64,000 nucleotides of DNA from Pseudomonas sp. NBRC 111124 (GCF_001320245.1 NZ_BCBA01000055.1:1-64000); one strand, 5' to 3'; positions 1 through 9,600 are shown, numbered from the stretch's first letter. Notes: generated by a model from the sequence alone, not told the origin. Program-made: numbers and translations.

Positions 1-179
1 CGCCGCGCGGGCGGCGCTCGATTTCCGCATCAACACAAAACCCAAGGCAAGCGCCCAGTCTCATCACCAACCCCAACCTGTCACCGCTGTCAGCCAGCTG
101 TCACGCTGCCGACCCGGTCACCGCGCTATAAACTCCAATACACACCCCCGTTCCCCCCTTGGCCAAGGTGCCCGCGCCG
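1..179 (+). promoter_or_regulatory. Leader of RND efflux operon with three CTGTCA repeats
   Basis: No coding region is seen here. The hexamer CTGTCA occurs at 78-83, 87-92 and 98-103 on the same strand. A TATAAA box follows at 127-132, so the repeats lie over and just upstream of the expected -35 position. Tandem direct repeats in this position are typical of OmpR-type regulator sites, and such a regulator is encoded in the same operon. The assignment is inference. The first 60 bases show nothing recognisable. Confidence 0.4.
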
Positions 180-1343
180 ATGCGACGTCCTTCCCGTTCT
201 GTACTCCTCGCCGCATTGGCACTGCTCGCCCTGGTGACCGCAGGCGTCTGGTATACCCAGCGCCAGCCAGCCACCGCACCCCGTGCGCAAGCAGCCATCC
301 CGGTGCGGGTGATCGCCGTCGCCCAACAGGACGTCCCCCGCTACACCAGCGCCATCGGCTCGGTGCTGTCCCTGCACAGCGTCGAAGTGCGCCCACAAGT
401 CGAAGGCGTGCTGACCCAAGTACTGGTCAAAGAGGGCCAATGGGTTAAGGAAGGCGACCTGCTCGCCACCTTGGATGACCGGGCGATCCGCGCCAGCCTC
501 GACCAAGCCCGTGCCCAGCTCGGCCAGAGCCAGGCGCAGATCCAGGTGGCCGGTGTCGACCTCAAGCGCTACCGCTTGCTCAGCACCGACGATGGCGTAT
601 CCAAGCAGACCCTCGACCAGCAGCAGGCGCTGGTCAGCCAGCTGCAGGCCACGGTCAAGGGCAACCAGGCGGCCATCGCCAATGCCGAAGTGCAGCTTTC
701 ATACACGCAGATCCGCTCACCAGTAACCGGTCGCGTCGGCATCCGCAATGTCGACCCCGGCAACCTGGTACGCACTACCGATACCCAAGGCCTGTTCAGC
801 GTCACCCAGATCGACCCGATCGCCGTCGAATTCGCCTTGCCGCAACAGATGCTGCCAACCCTGCAGGCCTTGCTCAAAGCGCCAACCCCGGCCCTGGTCC
901 AGGCCTACATGGACGCCGATGGCGAGCGCAACCTGCTCGGCGAAGGCCACCTGGCACTGATCGACAACCAGATCTCGGCCAACACCGGCACCGTGCGGGT
1001 CAAGGCCGAATTCGACAACAAGGACGGCCACCTGTGGCCGGGGCAACTGGTCACCATTCGCCTGCGCACGGCCGTCGAGGAGAACGCGCTGGTGGTGCCG
1101 CCGCCCGTGGTGCAGCGGAGCATCGACGGGCACTTCGTCTACCGCCTGGACGGCGACAAGGTCACCGCTGTGCCGGTCAAGGTGGTGTACCAGGACAGCG
1201 GCCTGAACATCATCGCCGGGGTCAAGCCGGGCGAGCGCCTGGTGCTCGACGGCCAGTCGCGGCTTAAACCGGGTTCACGTGTCGAGGTCACCCCGGACGC
1301 ACCACCACCGGCGGCAATGGCTGACCGCAGGAGCCAGCCATGA
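180..1343 (+). CDS. RND efflux membrane fusion protein (MdtA/AcrA type)
   Basis: Periplasmic adaptor that links an inner-membrane RND pump to an outer-membrane channel. The 387-residue product starts with a basic stretch and a hydrophobic anchor (about residues 7-22). It then shows the paired biotinyl-lipoyl half motifs (VRPQVEGVLTQVLVKEGQWVKEGD region and the YTQIRSPVTGRVGIRNVDPGNLV region) around a coiled-coil hairpin, then beta-barrel and membrane-proximal domains. ATG at 180 was chosen because CCAAGG lies about 11 bases upstream; a TTG at 159 would add seven residues. The last codons overlap the pump start by ATGA, so the two are translationally coupled. No outer-membrane factor gene is adjacent. 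Confidence 0.9.
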   Translation: MRRPSRSVLLAALALLALVTAGVWYTQRQPATAPRAQAAIPVRVIAVAQQDVPRYTSAIGSVLSLHSVEVRPQVEGVLTQVLVKEGQWVKEGDLLATLDDRAIRASLDQARAQLGQSQAQIQVAGVDLKRYRLLSTDDGVSKQTLDQQQALVSQLQATVKGNQAAIANAEVQLSYTQIRSPVTGRVGIRNVDPGNLVRTTDTQGLFSVTQIDPIAVEFALPQQMLPTLQALLKAPTPALVQAYMDADGERNLLGEGHLALIDNQISANTGTVRVKAEFDNKDGHLWPGQLVTIRLRTAVEENALVVPPPVVQRSIDGHFVYRLDGDKVTAVPVKVVYQDSGLNIIAGVKPGERLVLDGQSRLKPGSRVEVTPDAPPPAAMADRRSQP

Positions 1344-4300
1344 ATACCCGCAACGGTGTTTCGGCCTGGTGCATCGACCACCCGATCGCCACCCTGCTGC
1401 TGACCTTCGCCCTGGTGCTGCTCGGTGCCATCGCCTTCCCGCGCTTGCCAGTGGCGCCGCTGCCAGAAGCGGACTTCCCGACCATTCAAGTGACCAGCCA
1501 GCTGCCCGGCGCCAGCCCGGAAACCATGGCGTCGTCGGTAGCGACGCCGCTGGAGGTGCAGTTCAGTGCCATCCCCGGCATGACCCAGATGACCAGCAGC
1601 AGTGCGCTGGGCTCGACCACGCTGATCCTGCAGTTCACCCTCGACAAGAATATCGACACAGCTGCCCAGGAAGTCCAGGCAGCGATCAACACCGCCACCG
1701 CGCGCCTGCCCCAGGACCTGCCCAACCCGCCGACCTGGCGCAAGGTCAACCCGGCCGACAGCCCGGTCCTGGTGCTCACCGTCAGCTCCGCGCAAATGCC
1801 CGGCAACGACCTCAGCGACTACGCTGAAACCCTGCTGGCGCGCCAGCTCAGCCAGATCGAAGGGGTTGGCCTGATCAACATCACCGGCCAGCTGCGCCCG
1901 GCCATTCGCGTGCAGGCCCAGCCGGAAAAGCTCGCTGCCATCGGCCTGACCCTGGCCGATGTGCGCCTGGCTATCCAGCAGACCAGCCTGAACCTGGCCA
2001 AGGGCGCGCTGTACGGCGAACACAGCGTCTCGACCCTCGCCGCCAACGACCAGCTGTTCCACCCCGAGGACTACGCCCAGCTGATCGTCTCGTATCGCAA
2101 CGGCGCACCCGTGCACCTCAAGGACGTGGCCAAAGTGATCAACGGCGCCGAAAACGCCTACGTCAAAGCCTGGTCCGGCGACCAGCCGGGCCTCAACCTG
2201 GTGGTGTTTCGCCAGCCCGGTGCGAACATCGTCGACACCGTCGACCGGGTGATGGCGGCCCTGCCCAAACTGCAGGAAATGCTCCCGGCGTCGATCGATG
2301 TGTCGGTGCTGCAGGACCGTACCCAAACCATCCGCGCCTCCTTGCACGAGGTAGAGCTGACCCTGATGATCGCCGTGGCCCTGGTGATCGGGGTGATGGC
2401 GCTGTTCCTGCGCCAATGGTCGGCAACGATGGTGGTGTCCAGCGTGCTCGGTGTGTCGCTGATCGCCAGCTGCGCGCTGATGTACGTCATGGGGTTCAGC
2501 CTCAACAACCTTACGCTGGTGGCCATCGTCATCTCGGTGGGCTTCGTGGTGGATGACGCCATCGTCGTGGTGGAGAACATTCACCGCCACCTTGAAGCTG
2601 GCGACGACAGCCGCACGGCAGCGCTCAAGGGCGCAGGCGAGATCGGCTTCACCGTGGTGTCGATCAGCTTCTCGCTGATCGCCGCGTTCATCCCGCTGCT
2701 GTTCATGGGCGGTGTGGTCGGCCGGCTGTTCAAGGAATTCGCCCTGACCGCCACCTCGACCATCCTGATTTCGGTGGTGGTGTCACTGACCCTGGCGCCG
2801 ACCCTGTGCGCGCTGTTCATGCGCCGGCCACCCGGCGAGCACCACGGCGGCTTCGGCGAGCGCCTGGTGAGGTGGTACGAAAAAGGCCTTGACCGTGCCC
2901 TCGCCCACCAGCGCCTGACCCTTGGCGTGTTCGGCGTGACCCTGGCACTGGCCGTCGCCGGTTATATCGGCATCCCCAAGGGCTTCTTCCCGCTGCAAGA
3001 CACCGGCTTCATCCTCGGCACCACCGAAGCGGCGGCGGACGTGTCGTACCCGTCGATGGTCGAGAAGCACCTGGCGTTGGCGAAAATCATCGGCGACGAC
3101 CCGGCGGTGCAAGCGTTCTCGCATTCGGTGGGCGTCACCGGTAGCAACCAGACCATCGCCAACGGCCGTTTCTGGATCGCACTGAAGCCACGAGGTGATC
3201 GCGACGTGTCGGCCAGCGAGCTGATCGACCGCCTGCGGCCGAAACTCGCCCAGGTGCCGGGCATCGTCCTGTACATGCGCGCCGGCCAGGACATCAATCT
3301 CAGCTCCGGCCCGTCGCGCACGCAGTACCAGTACGTGCTCAAGAGCAACGACGGCGTAGCCCTGAACCTGTGGACCGAACGCCTGACCGAACGCCTGCGG
3401 GAAAACCCGGTGTTCCGCGACCTGTCCAACGACTTGCAGCTGGGCGCCAGCGTCACCCGCATCGACATCGACCGCCAGGCTGCGGCGCGCTTCGGCTTGA
3501 CCACCACCGACGTCGACCAGGCGCTGTACGATGCCTTCGGCCAGCGGCAGATCAGCGAGTTCCAGACCGAGACCAACCAGTACAAGGTGATCCTCGAACT
3601 GGACGCGAAGCAGCGCGGCAAGGCCGAGAGCCTGAACTTCTTCTACCTGCGCTCGCCACTGACCAACGAGATGGTGCCACTGTCCGCCCTGGCCCATGTC
3701 GCACCACCGAGCACCGGCCCGCTGTCGATCAGCCACGACGGCCTGTTCCCGGCAGCCAACCTGTCGTTCAACCTTGCCCCCGGCGTGGCCCTCGGCGATG
3801 CGGTGACGATCCTCGAGCGCACCCAGCGCGAACTGGGCATGCCCGACTCGATCAGCGGCAATTTCCAGGGTGCGGCCCAAGCCTTCCAGAGCTCGCTGTC
3901 GAGCCAACCCTGGCTGATCCTCGCCGCACTGGTGGCGGTGTACATCATCCTCGGTGTGCTCTACGAGAGCTTCGTTCACCCACTGACCATCATTTCCACC
4001 CTGCCCTCGGCCGGCCTGGGTGCGTTGATACTGCTCTGGGGCATGGGCCAGGATTTCAGCATCATGGGCCTGATCGGCGTGGTGCTGTTGATCGGTATCG
4101 TCAAGAAGAACGGTATCCTGCTCATCGACTTCGCCCTGGAAGCCCAGCGCCACCAGGGCATGACGCCCGAGCAGGCGATTCATCAGGCGTGCCTGACGCG
4201 CTTCCGGCCGATCATCATGACCACCCTCGCCGCCCTGCTGGGTGCGGTACCGCTGATGTTCGGCTTTGGCGCCGGCGCCGAGCTGCGCCAGCCGCTGGGC

Positions 4301-4432
4301 ATCGCGGTAGTCGGCGGGCTGTTGGTGAGCCAGGCGCTGACGCTGTTCACCACCCCGGTCATATACTTGGCGCTGGAGCGCCTGTTCCACCGCCGCCAGG
4401 CCGCCCGTGCGGCGGCGCCAAGTGCCAGCTAG
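1340..4432 (+). CDS. RND efflux pump, inner-membrane permease (HAE-1/MdtC-like)
   Basis: Proton-driven drug exporter of the resistance-nodulation-division family, 1030 residues, the usual length. The N-terminal transmembrane helix, two large periplasmic loops and 11 further helices follow the family pattern. The paired aspartates of the proton relay in helix 4 are present (GFVVDDAIVVVEN, D405 and D406), as is the conserved lysine in helix 10 (IGIVKKNGILLIDF). The sequence resembles MdtB/MdtC and MuxB/MuxC types more than CusA-type metal pumps: it lacks the methionine-rich features expected of CusA, as far as can be judged by eye. It is the second gene of a four-gene operon with its own two-component system. 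Substrates cannot be read from the sequence. Confidence 0.92.
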   Translation: MNTRNGVSAWCIDHPIATLLLTFALVLLGAIAFPRLPVAPLPEADFPTIQVTSQLPGASPETMASSVATPLEVQFSAIPGMTQMTSSSALGSTTLILQFTLDKNIDTAAQEVQAAINTATARLPQDLPNPPTWRKVNPADSPVLVLTVSSAQMPGNDLSDYAETLLARQLSQIEGVGLINITGQLRPAIRVQAQPEKLAAIGLTLADVRLAIQQTSLNLAKGALYGEHSVSTLAANDQLFHPEDYAQLIVSYRNGAPVHLKDVAKVINGAENAYVKAWSGDQPGLNLVVFRQPGANIVDTVDRVMAALPKLQEMLPASIDVSVLQDRTQTIRASLHEVELTLMIAVALVIGVMALFLRQWSATMVVSSVLGVSLIASCALMYVMGFSLNNLTLVAIVISVGFVVDDAIVVVENIHRHLEAGDDSRTAALKGAGEIGFTVVSISFSLIAAFIPLLFMGGVVGRLFKEFALTATSTILISVVVSLTLAPTLCALFMRRPPGEHHGGFGERLVRWYEKGLDRALAHQRLTLGVFGVTLALAVAGYIGIPKGFFPLQDTGFILGTTEAAADVSYPSMVEKHLALAKIIGDDPAVQAFSHSVGVTGSNQTIANGRFWIALKPRGDRDVSASELIDRLRPKLAQVPGIVLYMRAGQDINLSSGPSRTQYQYVLKSNDGVALNLWTERLTERLRENPVFRDLSNDLQLGASVTRIDIDRQAAARFGLTTTDVDQALYDAFGQRQISEFQTETNQYKVILELDAKQRGKAESLNFFYLRSPLTNEMVPLSALAHVAPPSTGPLSISHDGLFPAANLSFNLAPGVALGDAVTILERTQRELGMPDSISGNFQGAAQAFQSSLSSQPWLILAALVAVYIILGVLYESFVHPLTIISTLPSAGLGALILLWGMGQDFSIMGLIGVVLLIGIVKKNGILLIDFALEAQRHQGMTPEQAIHQACLTRFRPIIMTTLAALLGAVPLMFGFGAGAELRQPLGIAVVGGLLVSQALTLFTTPVIYLALERLFHRRQAARAAAPSAS

Positions 4433-4441
4433 GACAAGACC

Positions 4442-5116
4442 ATGCGTGTGCTGATCATCGAAGACGAAGAAAAAACCGCCGACTACCTGCATCGCGGCCT
4501 GACCGAGCAGGGCTTTACCGTCGACCTCGCCCGGGACGGTATCGACGGCCTGCACCTGGCGCTTGAAGGCGACTACGCGGTGATCGTGCTCGATGTGATG
4601 CTGCCGGGCCTGGACGGCTACGGCGTGCTGCGGGCACTGCGCGCGCGCAAGCAGACGCCGGTGATCATGCTCACCGCCCGCGAGCGCGTCGAAGACCGCA
4701 TCCATGGCTTGCGCGAAGGCGCCGACGATTACCTGGGCAAACCGTTCTCGTTCCTCGAGCTGGTCGCCCGGTTGCAGGCCCTGACCCGCCGCAGCAGCAG
4801 CCACGAGCCGTTGCAGATCCAGGTCGGCGACCTGTGGATCGACCTGATGGCGCGCAAGGCCAGCCGCGCCGGCCAGCGCCTGGAGCTGACCGCCAAGGAA
4901 TTCTCGCTGCTCAGCGTGCTGGCGCGGCGCCAGGGCGAGATCCTGTCCAAGACCGCCATCGCCGAGCTGGTCTGGGACATCAACTTCGACAGCGACGCCA
5001 ATGTCGTCGAAGTGGCCATCAAGCGCCTGCGCGCCAAACTCGACGGGCCGTTCGACAACAAGCTGCTGCACACCATCCGAGGCATGGGCTATGTCCTGGA
5101 AAACCGCGCCGCTTAA
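4442..5116 (+). CDS. OmpR/CopR-type response regulator
   Basis: DNA-binding regulator of 224 residues. The receiver domain has the acidic pocket (E7, D8), phospho-acceptor D51 in VLDVMLPG and K100. The C-terminal winged helix of the OmpR class contains the ELTAKEFSLLSVLARRQGEI recognition region and ends IRGMGYVLE. It starts 9 bases after the pump gene and overlaps the kinase gene by 26 bases. The sequence is closest in style to CusR/CopR/IrlR regulators. Its likely target is the operon leader at the left end of the window, which carries repeated CTGTCA hexamers. Confidence 0.92.
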   Translation: MRVLIIEDEEKTADYLHRGLTEQGFTVDLARDGIDGLHLALEGDYAVIVLDVMLPGLDGYGVLRALRARKQTPVIMLTARERVEDRIHGLREGADDYLGKPFSFLELVARLQALTRRSSSHEPLQIQVGDLWIDLMARKASRAGQRLELTAKEFSLLSVLARRQGEILSKTAIAELVWDINFDSDANVVEVAIKRLRAKLDGPFDNKLLHTIRGMGYVLENRAA

Positions 5117-6512
5117 TTCCATTGCCCTGCGCCTGTCGGCGCTGTTCATCCTGGTGGCGATGGCGGTGTTCCTGCTGATCGGCTCGGCGCTGTACCGCCA
5201 GGTCGACCGCAGTCTCGACCTGCTGCCGCGGGCCGAGCTGAACGCACGCTTCAGTGTGCTGGAGTCCACCCTCAACCGCTTCGGCACGCCCGAGCACTGG
5301 GCCAAGATCAACAACAAGCTCAACCTGCTCAGCGAGGAAGACAAGCGCATCCGCTTCTGGGTGGTCAGCAGCAACCCGGCCTTCGAATACGGCCACCCCA
5401 GCGAACTGGTGCGCGCTTTCGGCGAGGGCCCGCAAGGCATGCGCGACCTGCGCCTGCCCGACCGGCCTTACCCCTACAAGGTCCTGGTCAGCGAACTGCC
5501 CGCCCTGGGCGAGCGCCCGCCGCTGCGCTTTCTGATCGGCATCGACACCGAAACGTTCTGGCAGGCCCAGCACAGCCTGCTGGTGGCCATCGTCGGCCTG
5601 GCCGTGCTCGGTGTGCTGCTGGCTTCGTTGCTGGGTTACTGGGTGGCGCGCATCGGCCTGCGGCCGCTACTGGCGTTGTCCAATGAAGCCCAGGCACTGG
5701 CGCCGCCGCGTCTCGACGGCCGCTTGCAGACGCAGAACCTGGCACCAGAACTAGCGCAGTTCGCCGGTGCCTTCAATGCCGCCCTGGACCGGGTCAGCCA
5801 GGCCTATACACAACTCGAGGCCTTCAACGCCGACGTTGCCCACGAACTACGCTCGCCGCTGACCAACCTGATCGGCCAGACCCAGGTCGCCCTCACCCGC
5901 GGGCGCAGCGCCGAGCATTACTTCGAAGTGTTGCAGTCGAACCTGGAAGAGCTGGAGCGCCTGCGCAGCATCATCAACGACATGCTGTTCCTCGCCAGCG
6001 CCGACCAGGGCAGCAAGGCCACCGCCCTGACCCAGGCCTCGCTGGCCGAGGAAGTGGCCACCACGCTCGACTACCTGGACTACATCCTCGAAGACGCCCA
6101 GGTCAGCGTCAGCGTCAGCGGCGATGCACAGGCGCCCATCGAAAAGGCCCAGCTGCGTCGGGCGTTGATCAACTTGCTGAACAACGCCGTGCAGCATACG
6201 GCGCCGAAGCAGTCCATTCATGTTCATATCGAGGCAGGCCCTGAACAGGTCAGCATCGCCGTGAGCAACCCTGGGCCGGCCATCGATGATGCGCACCTGC
6301 CGCTGCTGTTTGAGCGGTTCTATCGGGTGGACGCGGCGCGCAGCAACAGTGGCGGTGGCAACCATGGGCTGGGGCTGGCGATCGTCAAGGCGATCGCGTT
6401 GATGCATGGCGGGGAGGTTTTTGTGAGTAGCGTAAAAGGTGAAAATACATTCGGAATCCGGCTGCCTGCCACCAGGCGTTCAGGACCGAGCTCACCGCTG
6501 CTTGCGACATGA
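5091..6512 (+). CDS. Heavy-metal-type sensor histidine kinase
   Basis: Membrane sensor kinase, 473 residues if translation starts at the ATG within the end of the regulator gene. Two transmembrane segments (about 12-31 and 163-183) flank a periplasmic domain of about 130 residues. They are followed by a HAMP linker, the H-box with H251 (VAHELRSPLTNL) and an ATPase domain with an N-box (LINLLNNAVQH) and glycine-rich boxes (GGGNHGLGLAIVKA). The layout fits the CusS/CopS/IrlS group. This group usually senses metals, yet the pump in the same operon is of the drug-export type. The gene ends only 25 bases from the end of the convergent toxin-like gene. Confidence 0.9.
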   Translation: MSWKTAPLNSIALRLSALFILVAMAVFLLIGSALYRQVDRSLDLLPRAELNARFSVLESTLNRFGTPEHWAKINNKLNLLSEEDKRIRFWVVSSNPAFEYGHPSELVRAFGEGPQGMRDLRLPDRPYPYKVLVSELPALGERPPLRFLIGIDTETFWQAQHSLLVAIVGLAVLGVLLASLLGYWVARIGLRPLLALSNEAQALAPPRLDGRLQTQNLAPELAQFAGAFNAALDRVSQAYTQLEAFNADVAHELRSPLTNLIGQTQVALTRGRSAEHYFEVLQSNLEELERLRSIINDMLFLASADQGSKATALTQASLAEEVATTLDYLDYILEDAQVSVSVSGDAQAPIEKAQLRRALINLLNNAVQHTAPKQSIHVHIEAGPEQVSIAVSNPGPAIDDAHLPLLFERFYRVDAARSNSGGGNHGLGLAIVKAIALMHGGEVFVSSVKGENTFGIRLPATRRSGPSSPLLAT

Positions 6513-6537
6513 CAACTGATTGAACCACGCTGAACAA

Positions 6538-9303
6538 TCACAACGTCACTGGCCGAATCCGACGGTTTCTGATCGAGCGTAAATAATCACTGATGCAATA
6601 TCCGACCGCATGCAATCTTCTTGATAGCCATCCCCTGCCAAACTGACGCACTTCACGCTCGCCTTGGGCGGCATACTCTTTTGCCCACCTATCCATCGTC
6701 GCCTTCGGGATCTTCGGCCTAACCTCAACTTCTATAATCGCGGTTGCTAGATCCTGAACATAATCATGATACGTAACCCTTGTGGCCTCCATGCCCAGCG
6801 CGTCCAATATTCTTCGCGTATGGCTCCCGTTAGCTGGGCTGGCGAGAAAGCGATCTACGACCCTTCGATTACGCTCTTCAGGCTCGAGCAATTTCTCTTC
6901 GGGCGTAACCATGGCAGCTTCGATGGCATCTTTATTCACGACTCCAAATCGCAAGATCGACTTCGGCAGTACCCCATAAAAGCCTTTGGCTTTCGAAACC
7001 ATTCGATACTGTTCTAATGCAACAGTCGAAGCGTAGGTCTGGCTACCCGGTTTTCGTGCATTATCTGACATTAGCCAGACCTGAGGCCTGTATTCATTAC
7101 CGAACGCATAATCCCCCCCCGTTTTGTAGCGTGATACTACTCGGTTCTGGTCTTCATACACCTCGTGTGTAAGTTCTCTGTCCATCTCGCTATCATTATC
7201 CGTACGCGCGTCCAGTCGGCGTAGGGCTTCCTCCGTAGCAGGGTAGCCATCCGCATGCTTATCGATCAATTGCTTCGAATAAACTGTCTGCTTACCATTG
7301 AGATCCCTGACAGTTACAGGGGAACTGCTCGCCAGTCGGAACAAATTGATCCCGTCGACCAAACCTCCAGGGTCGGCGCTCAGCCAACGGCCGGTAAGCG
7401 GTTGGCAATACCGCCAACCGTAATAATATAAACCCGTCGCATCGCGCTCCTTGCCTGCATGCCGTATAGCCCGCTGTGTGAGATTATTGACTTCAGACTC
7501 CGCCTCATCACTCCCCACCGTACAGCCATAAGGTGCATATTCCTCACGAGCAATGACCTTGCCAATAGCATCTGTTTCTCCCGCCGAACTATGCAAGTGA
7601 TCATTCAAGTCGTAGCGCAACTGGCTTACGCCATTGAGCAGGTCTGTTACCAGCCGAGCAGTACCCAACGTTGTAATAAGCACATCACGTTGTAGTGCAG
7701 TCTCGTCTGCCTGCCAGCGTTGGCGGTGTTCGTAAGCGTGCGTATAGGTGGTTACCGTGATCTGCCAGACACTCCCAACTTTTACCGAATGAACCTTGCG
7801 AACTCGGCTACCACCTGCATCGTAGTGGTAGCGTTCGCTGTCATCTTCTTCATGCTCACGTCCAACCAGGCTGACAGCCCTGAGTTGATTGTCCGCATGC
7901 CAGTGTACAGTCCTGCCATCGCCTAATTGTTTCTGCAGGCCTCCAGGCAGAAAGCCCGTCTCAGGCGTAAAACCTTGCCCTTTCACGACTGCACGATTGC
8001 TACCCCGTGCCACGTGGAGTTCGACCGTGCGCAGACCTTCGCCGGCGATATGCCGAATCAGCCAAAGATTGTTTCCATCGTCATAGGAGTACTCTTCCTT
8101 GTAGGGAGCCCACACTTGGCCTGCACTCGGGTCACTACGCGTACCCGATGAAGGATGATGCCGGGCTGCAGGCACTCGCTTACGTCCCGTTGCCGAAACC
8201 AGACGGTTCAACGTGTCATAGGCGTAATGCCGAAGCCCCGTCGCCTCCAGGTTTTTATGCCACTCAGGGTCTGCACCTTGATCATCAAGGCTGAAGATAT
8301 TGCCGCCTGGATCGTGTTCGTAATGCAGATCACTGATCACCAGGCTGCCCAGAGGATGGCCTGCAGGGCGAGCGGTCAGATGTCGCTTGATGCGAGGAGT
8401 TCGAGCGTCATATTCATAGCGGTCCACGACGCCGTTACCAGCGGTTTGCTCCAGCAATCTGGAATCTGCAGCATAACGAGCGTCGCGCAAGGTGACGACT
8501 TCTCCAGCCTCGCCACCCTTCATGTACCTGACCCGCGTCTGCTCGCGTGCACCGCTGATACCGTATACCTCGAAGGTGGTGACACCGGCGGCATGAGTGC
8601 TACTCAACAGGGCGCCGGTAGCATCGAGCTGATTCAAGACCTCCAGAGGAGCCTCGACATCTTCTTCTGTGGTACGAGACCAATCCGGCTGTTCTATTTC
8701 AACCGTCAAGAGACATTGCTCGGTCGCCAAAGATTGGTCCGTCAATGACAGGCTGAGTGTTCGGTCGATGCCTGCGTTGTTGCAGGATTCCCGCAAACGT
8801 CCAGAGAGATTGCGGGCCTTCCAGTACGCTTCTCCCGCAGGTGCATACCTATAGCGTTCACGTACACGTCCAACCGGTACACCGGCAGCCATTTCCGTCA
8901 ACGACAGGGGCCGCCCACTGAGCAAGGCCGTTTCATAGCTCATGACAGTCACCGTCTGCTGGGCGTTGAGCGACCACAGCGGGCGCCCGGCACTGTCCAG
9001 TAAACGCAGGGAAAGATCGCCGTCTGCGGTATGCAATGACAAGGGTCGGCCTTCAAGGGCAGTGACCGTCACCGCGTCCGCGTTTGCGGTGGCCTCGTTG
9101 AGCAAGGGTCGCGCACCGAACATCCGCGTTGCCCGGGTTGACGGATCCTTGACCGCACGTTCAATCAGCAGGCGCGGTGAAACGCCAGGGGTGTGCGCCG
9201 CACGATAAAGCGCCAATGTGCGGAAAGGACCGGTGACTGTCGGCGTCCCAGCATGCAGGGCAGCTGACTGTTCTCGCATTTGCCTGGTCGAACGCGCTGC
9301 CAT
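6538..9303 (-). CDS. Tc-toxin C component / Rhs-repeat-associated core protein (TccC-like), orphan
   Basis: A 921-residue protein with the layout of the insecticidal Tc toxin C subunit. YD-type repeats run through most of residues 20-640 (for example NGVVDRYEYD, DLHYEHDPGGNI, YDTLNRLVSATGR). The Rhs-associated core end follows (GRWLSADPGGLVDGINLFR near residues 638-656). In TccC proteins the conserved DP-G-DG motif is the self-cleavage region, and the rest is a variable toxin released into the host. Here residues about 671-921 form that variable domain, which I do not recognise. Base composition is lower in GC than the neighbours, most clearly in the C-terminal part, which suggests transfer. 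No TcA or TcB gene lies in the window, and no immunity gene follows: the convergent kinase gene ends 25 bases away. It could instead be an Rhs effector, but the N-terminus looks TccC-like. Confidence 0.75.
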   Translation of the reverse strand: MAARSTRQMREQSAALHAGTPTVTGPFRTLALYRAAHTPGVSPRLLIERAVKDPSTRATRMFGARPLLNEATANADAVTVTALEGRPLSLHTADGDLSLRLLDSAGRPLWSLNAQQTVTVMSYETALLSGRPLSLTEMAAGVPVGRVRERYRYAPAGEAYWKARNLSGRLRESCNNAGIDRTLSLSLTDQSLATEQCLLTVEIEQPDWSRTTEEDVEAPLEVLNQLDATGALLSSTHAAGVTTFEVYGISGAREQTRVRYMKGGEAGEVVTLRDARYAADSRLLEQTAGNGVVDRYEYDARTPRIKRHLTARPAGHPLGSLVISDLHYEHDPGGNIFSLDDQGADPEWHKNLEATGLRHYAYDTLNRLVSATGRKRVPAARHHPSSGTRSDPSAGQVWAPYKEEYSYDDGNNLWLIRHIAGEGLRTVELHVARGSNRAVVKGQGFTPETGFLPGGLQKQLGDGRTVHWHADNQLRAVSLVGREHEEDDSERYHYDAGGSRVRKVHSVKVGSVWQITVTTYTHAYEHRQRWQADETALQRDVLITTLGTARLVTDLLNGVSQLRYDLNDHLHSSAGETDAIGKVIAREEYAPYGCTVGSDEAESEVNNLTQRAIRHAGKERDATGLYYYGWRYCQPLTGRWLSADPGGLVDGINLFRLASSSPVTVRDLNGKQTVYSKQLIDKHADGYPATEEALRRLDARTDNDSEMDRELTHEVYEDQNRVVSRYKTGGDYAFGNEYRPQVWLMSDNARKPGSQTYASTVALEQYRMVSKAKGFYGVLPKSILRFGVVNKDAIEAAMVTPEEKLLEPEERNRRVVDRFLASPANGSHTRRILDALGMEATRVTYHDYVQDLATAIIEVEVRPKIPKATMDRWAKEYAAQGEREVRQFGRGWLSRRLHAVGYCISDYLRSIRNRRIRPVTL

Positions 9304-9600
9304 GTCATACCTGCCTTGCGTTGCGAGAAGAGATCAGACGCCATGCAACCAGCATCTGACCGGACGCACCGCATGTCACCTGGTAAAAATGATAGTTTCG
9401 CAATGCAAGGCGGCTTCCAGCATTGACCGCACAAGCTGTCTAGCACGGGCCTTTCACGCTAAGGTCCAATTGCTTTTCCAGCGATCCTTACCTTTTGCGC
9501 AACAGTGCTTATCACCAAAGACGCTGTTTCCAGGGCATTAAACGGACTAACTTTAGCCCCGTCCTCATAGCACTTGCACCGCAAGAAGGTAGTTTCAAAC
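9304..9600. other. Non-coding stretch between toxin-like gene and small secreted protein
   Basis: This holds the presumed divergent promoters of the two flanking genes. No convincing -35/-10 pair, repeat or structured RNA was recognised. It is AT-richer than the surrounding coding DNA. Confidence 0.4.

Noticed and set aside
1139..2590. 483-codon minus-strand open frame opposite the pump gene
   Set aside because: Same shadow effect; no ribosome site or recognisable protein.
2783..5440. 885-codon open frame on the minus strand opposite the RND pump and regulator genes
   Set aside because: Shadow of high-GC coding DNA. The plus strand encodes complete RND and OmpR-family proteins with all motifs, while the minus translation is low-complexity (Q, A, G, H-rich) without any domain.
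6766..7017. Plus-strand open frame within the TccC-like gene, considered as a possible immunity gene
   Set aside because: It is on the opposite strand inside the toxin coding region, has no ribosome site and shows no protein-like pattern.
6538..9303. Type VI secretion Rhs effector interpretation
   Set aside because: No PAAR, VgrG or immunity gene nearby, and the N-terminal body resembles TccC proteins more than T6SS Rhs proteins. Not fully excluded.
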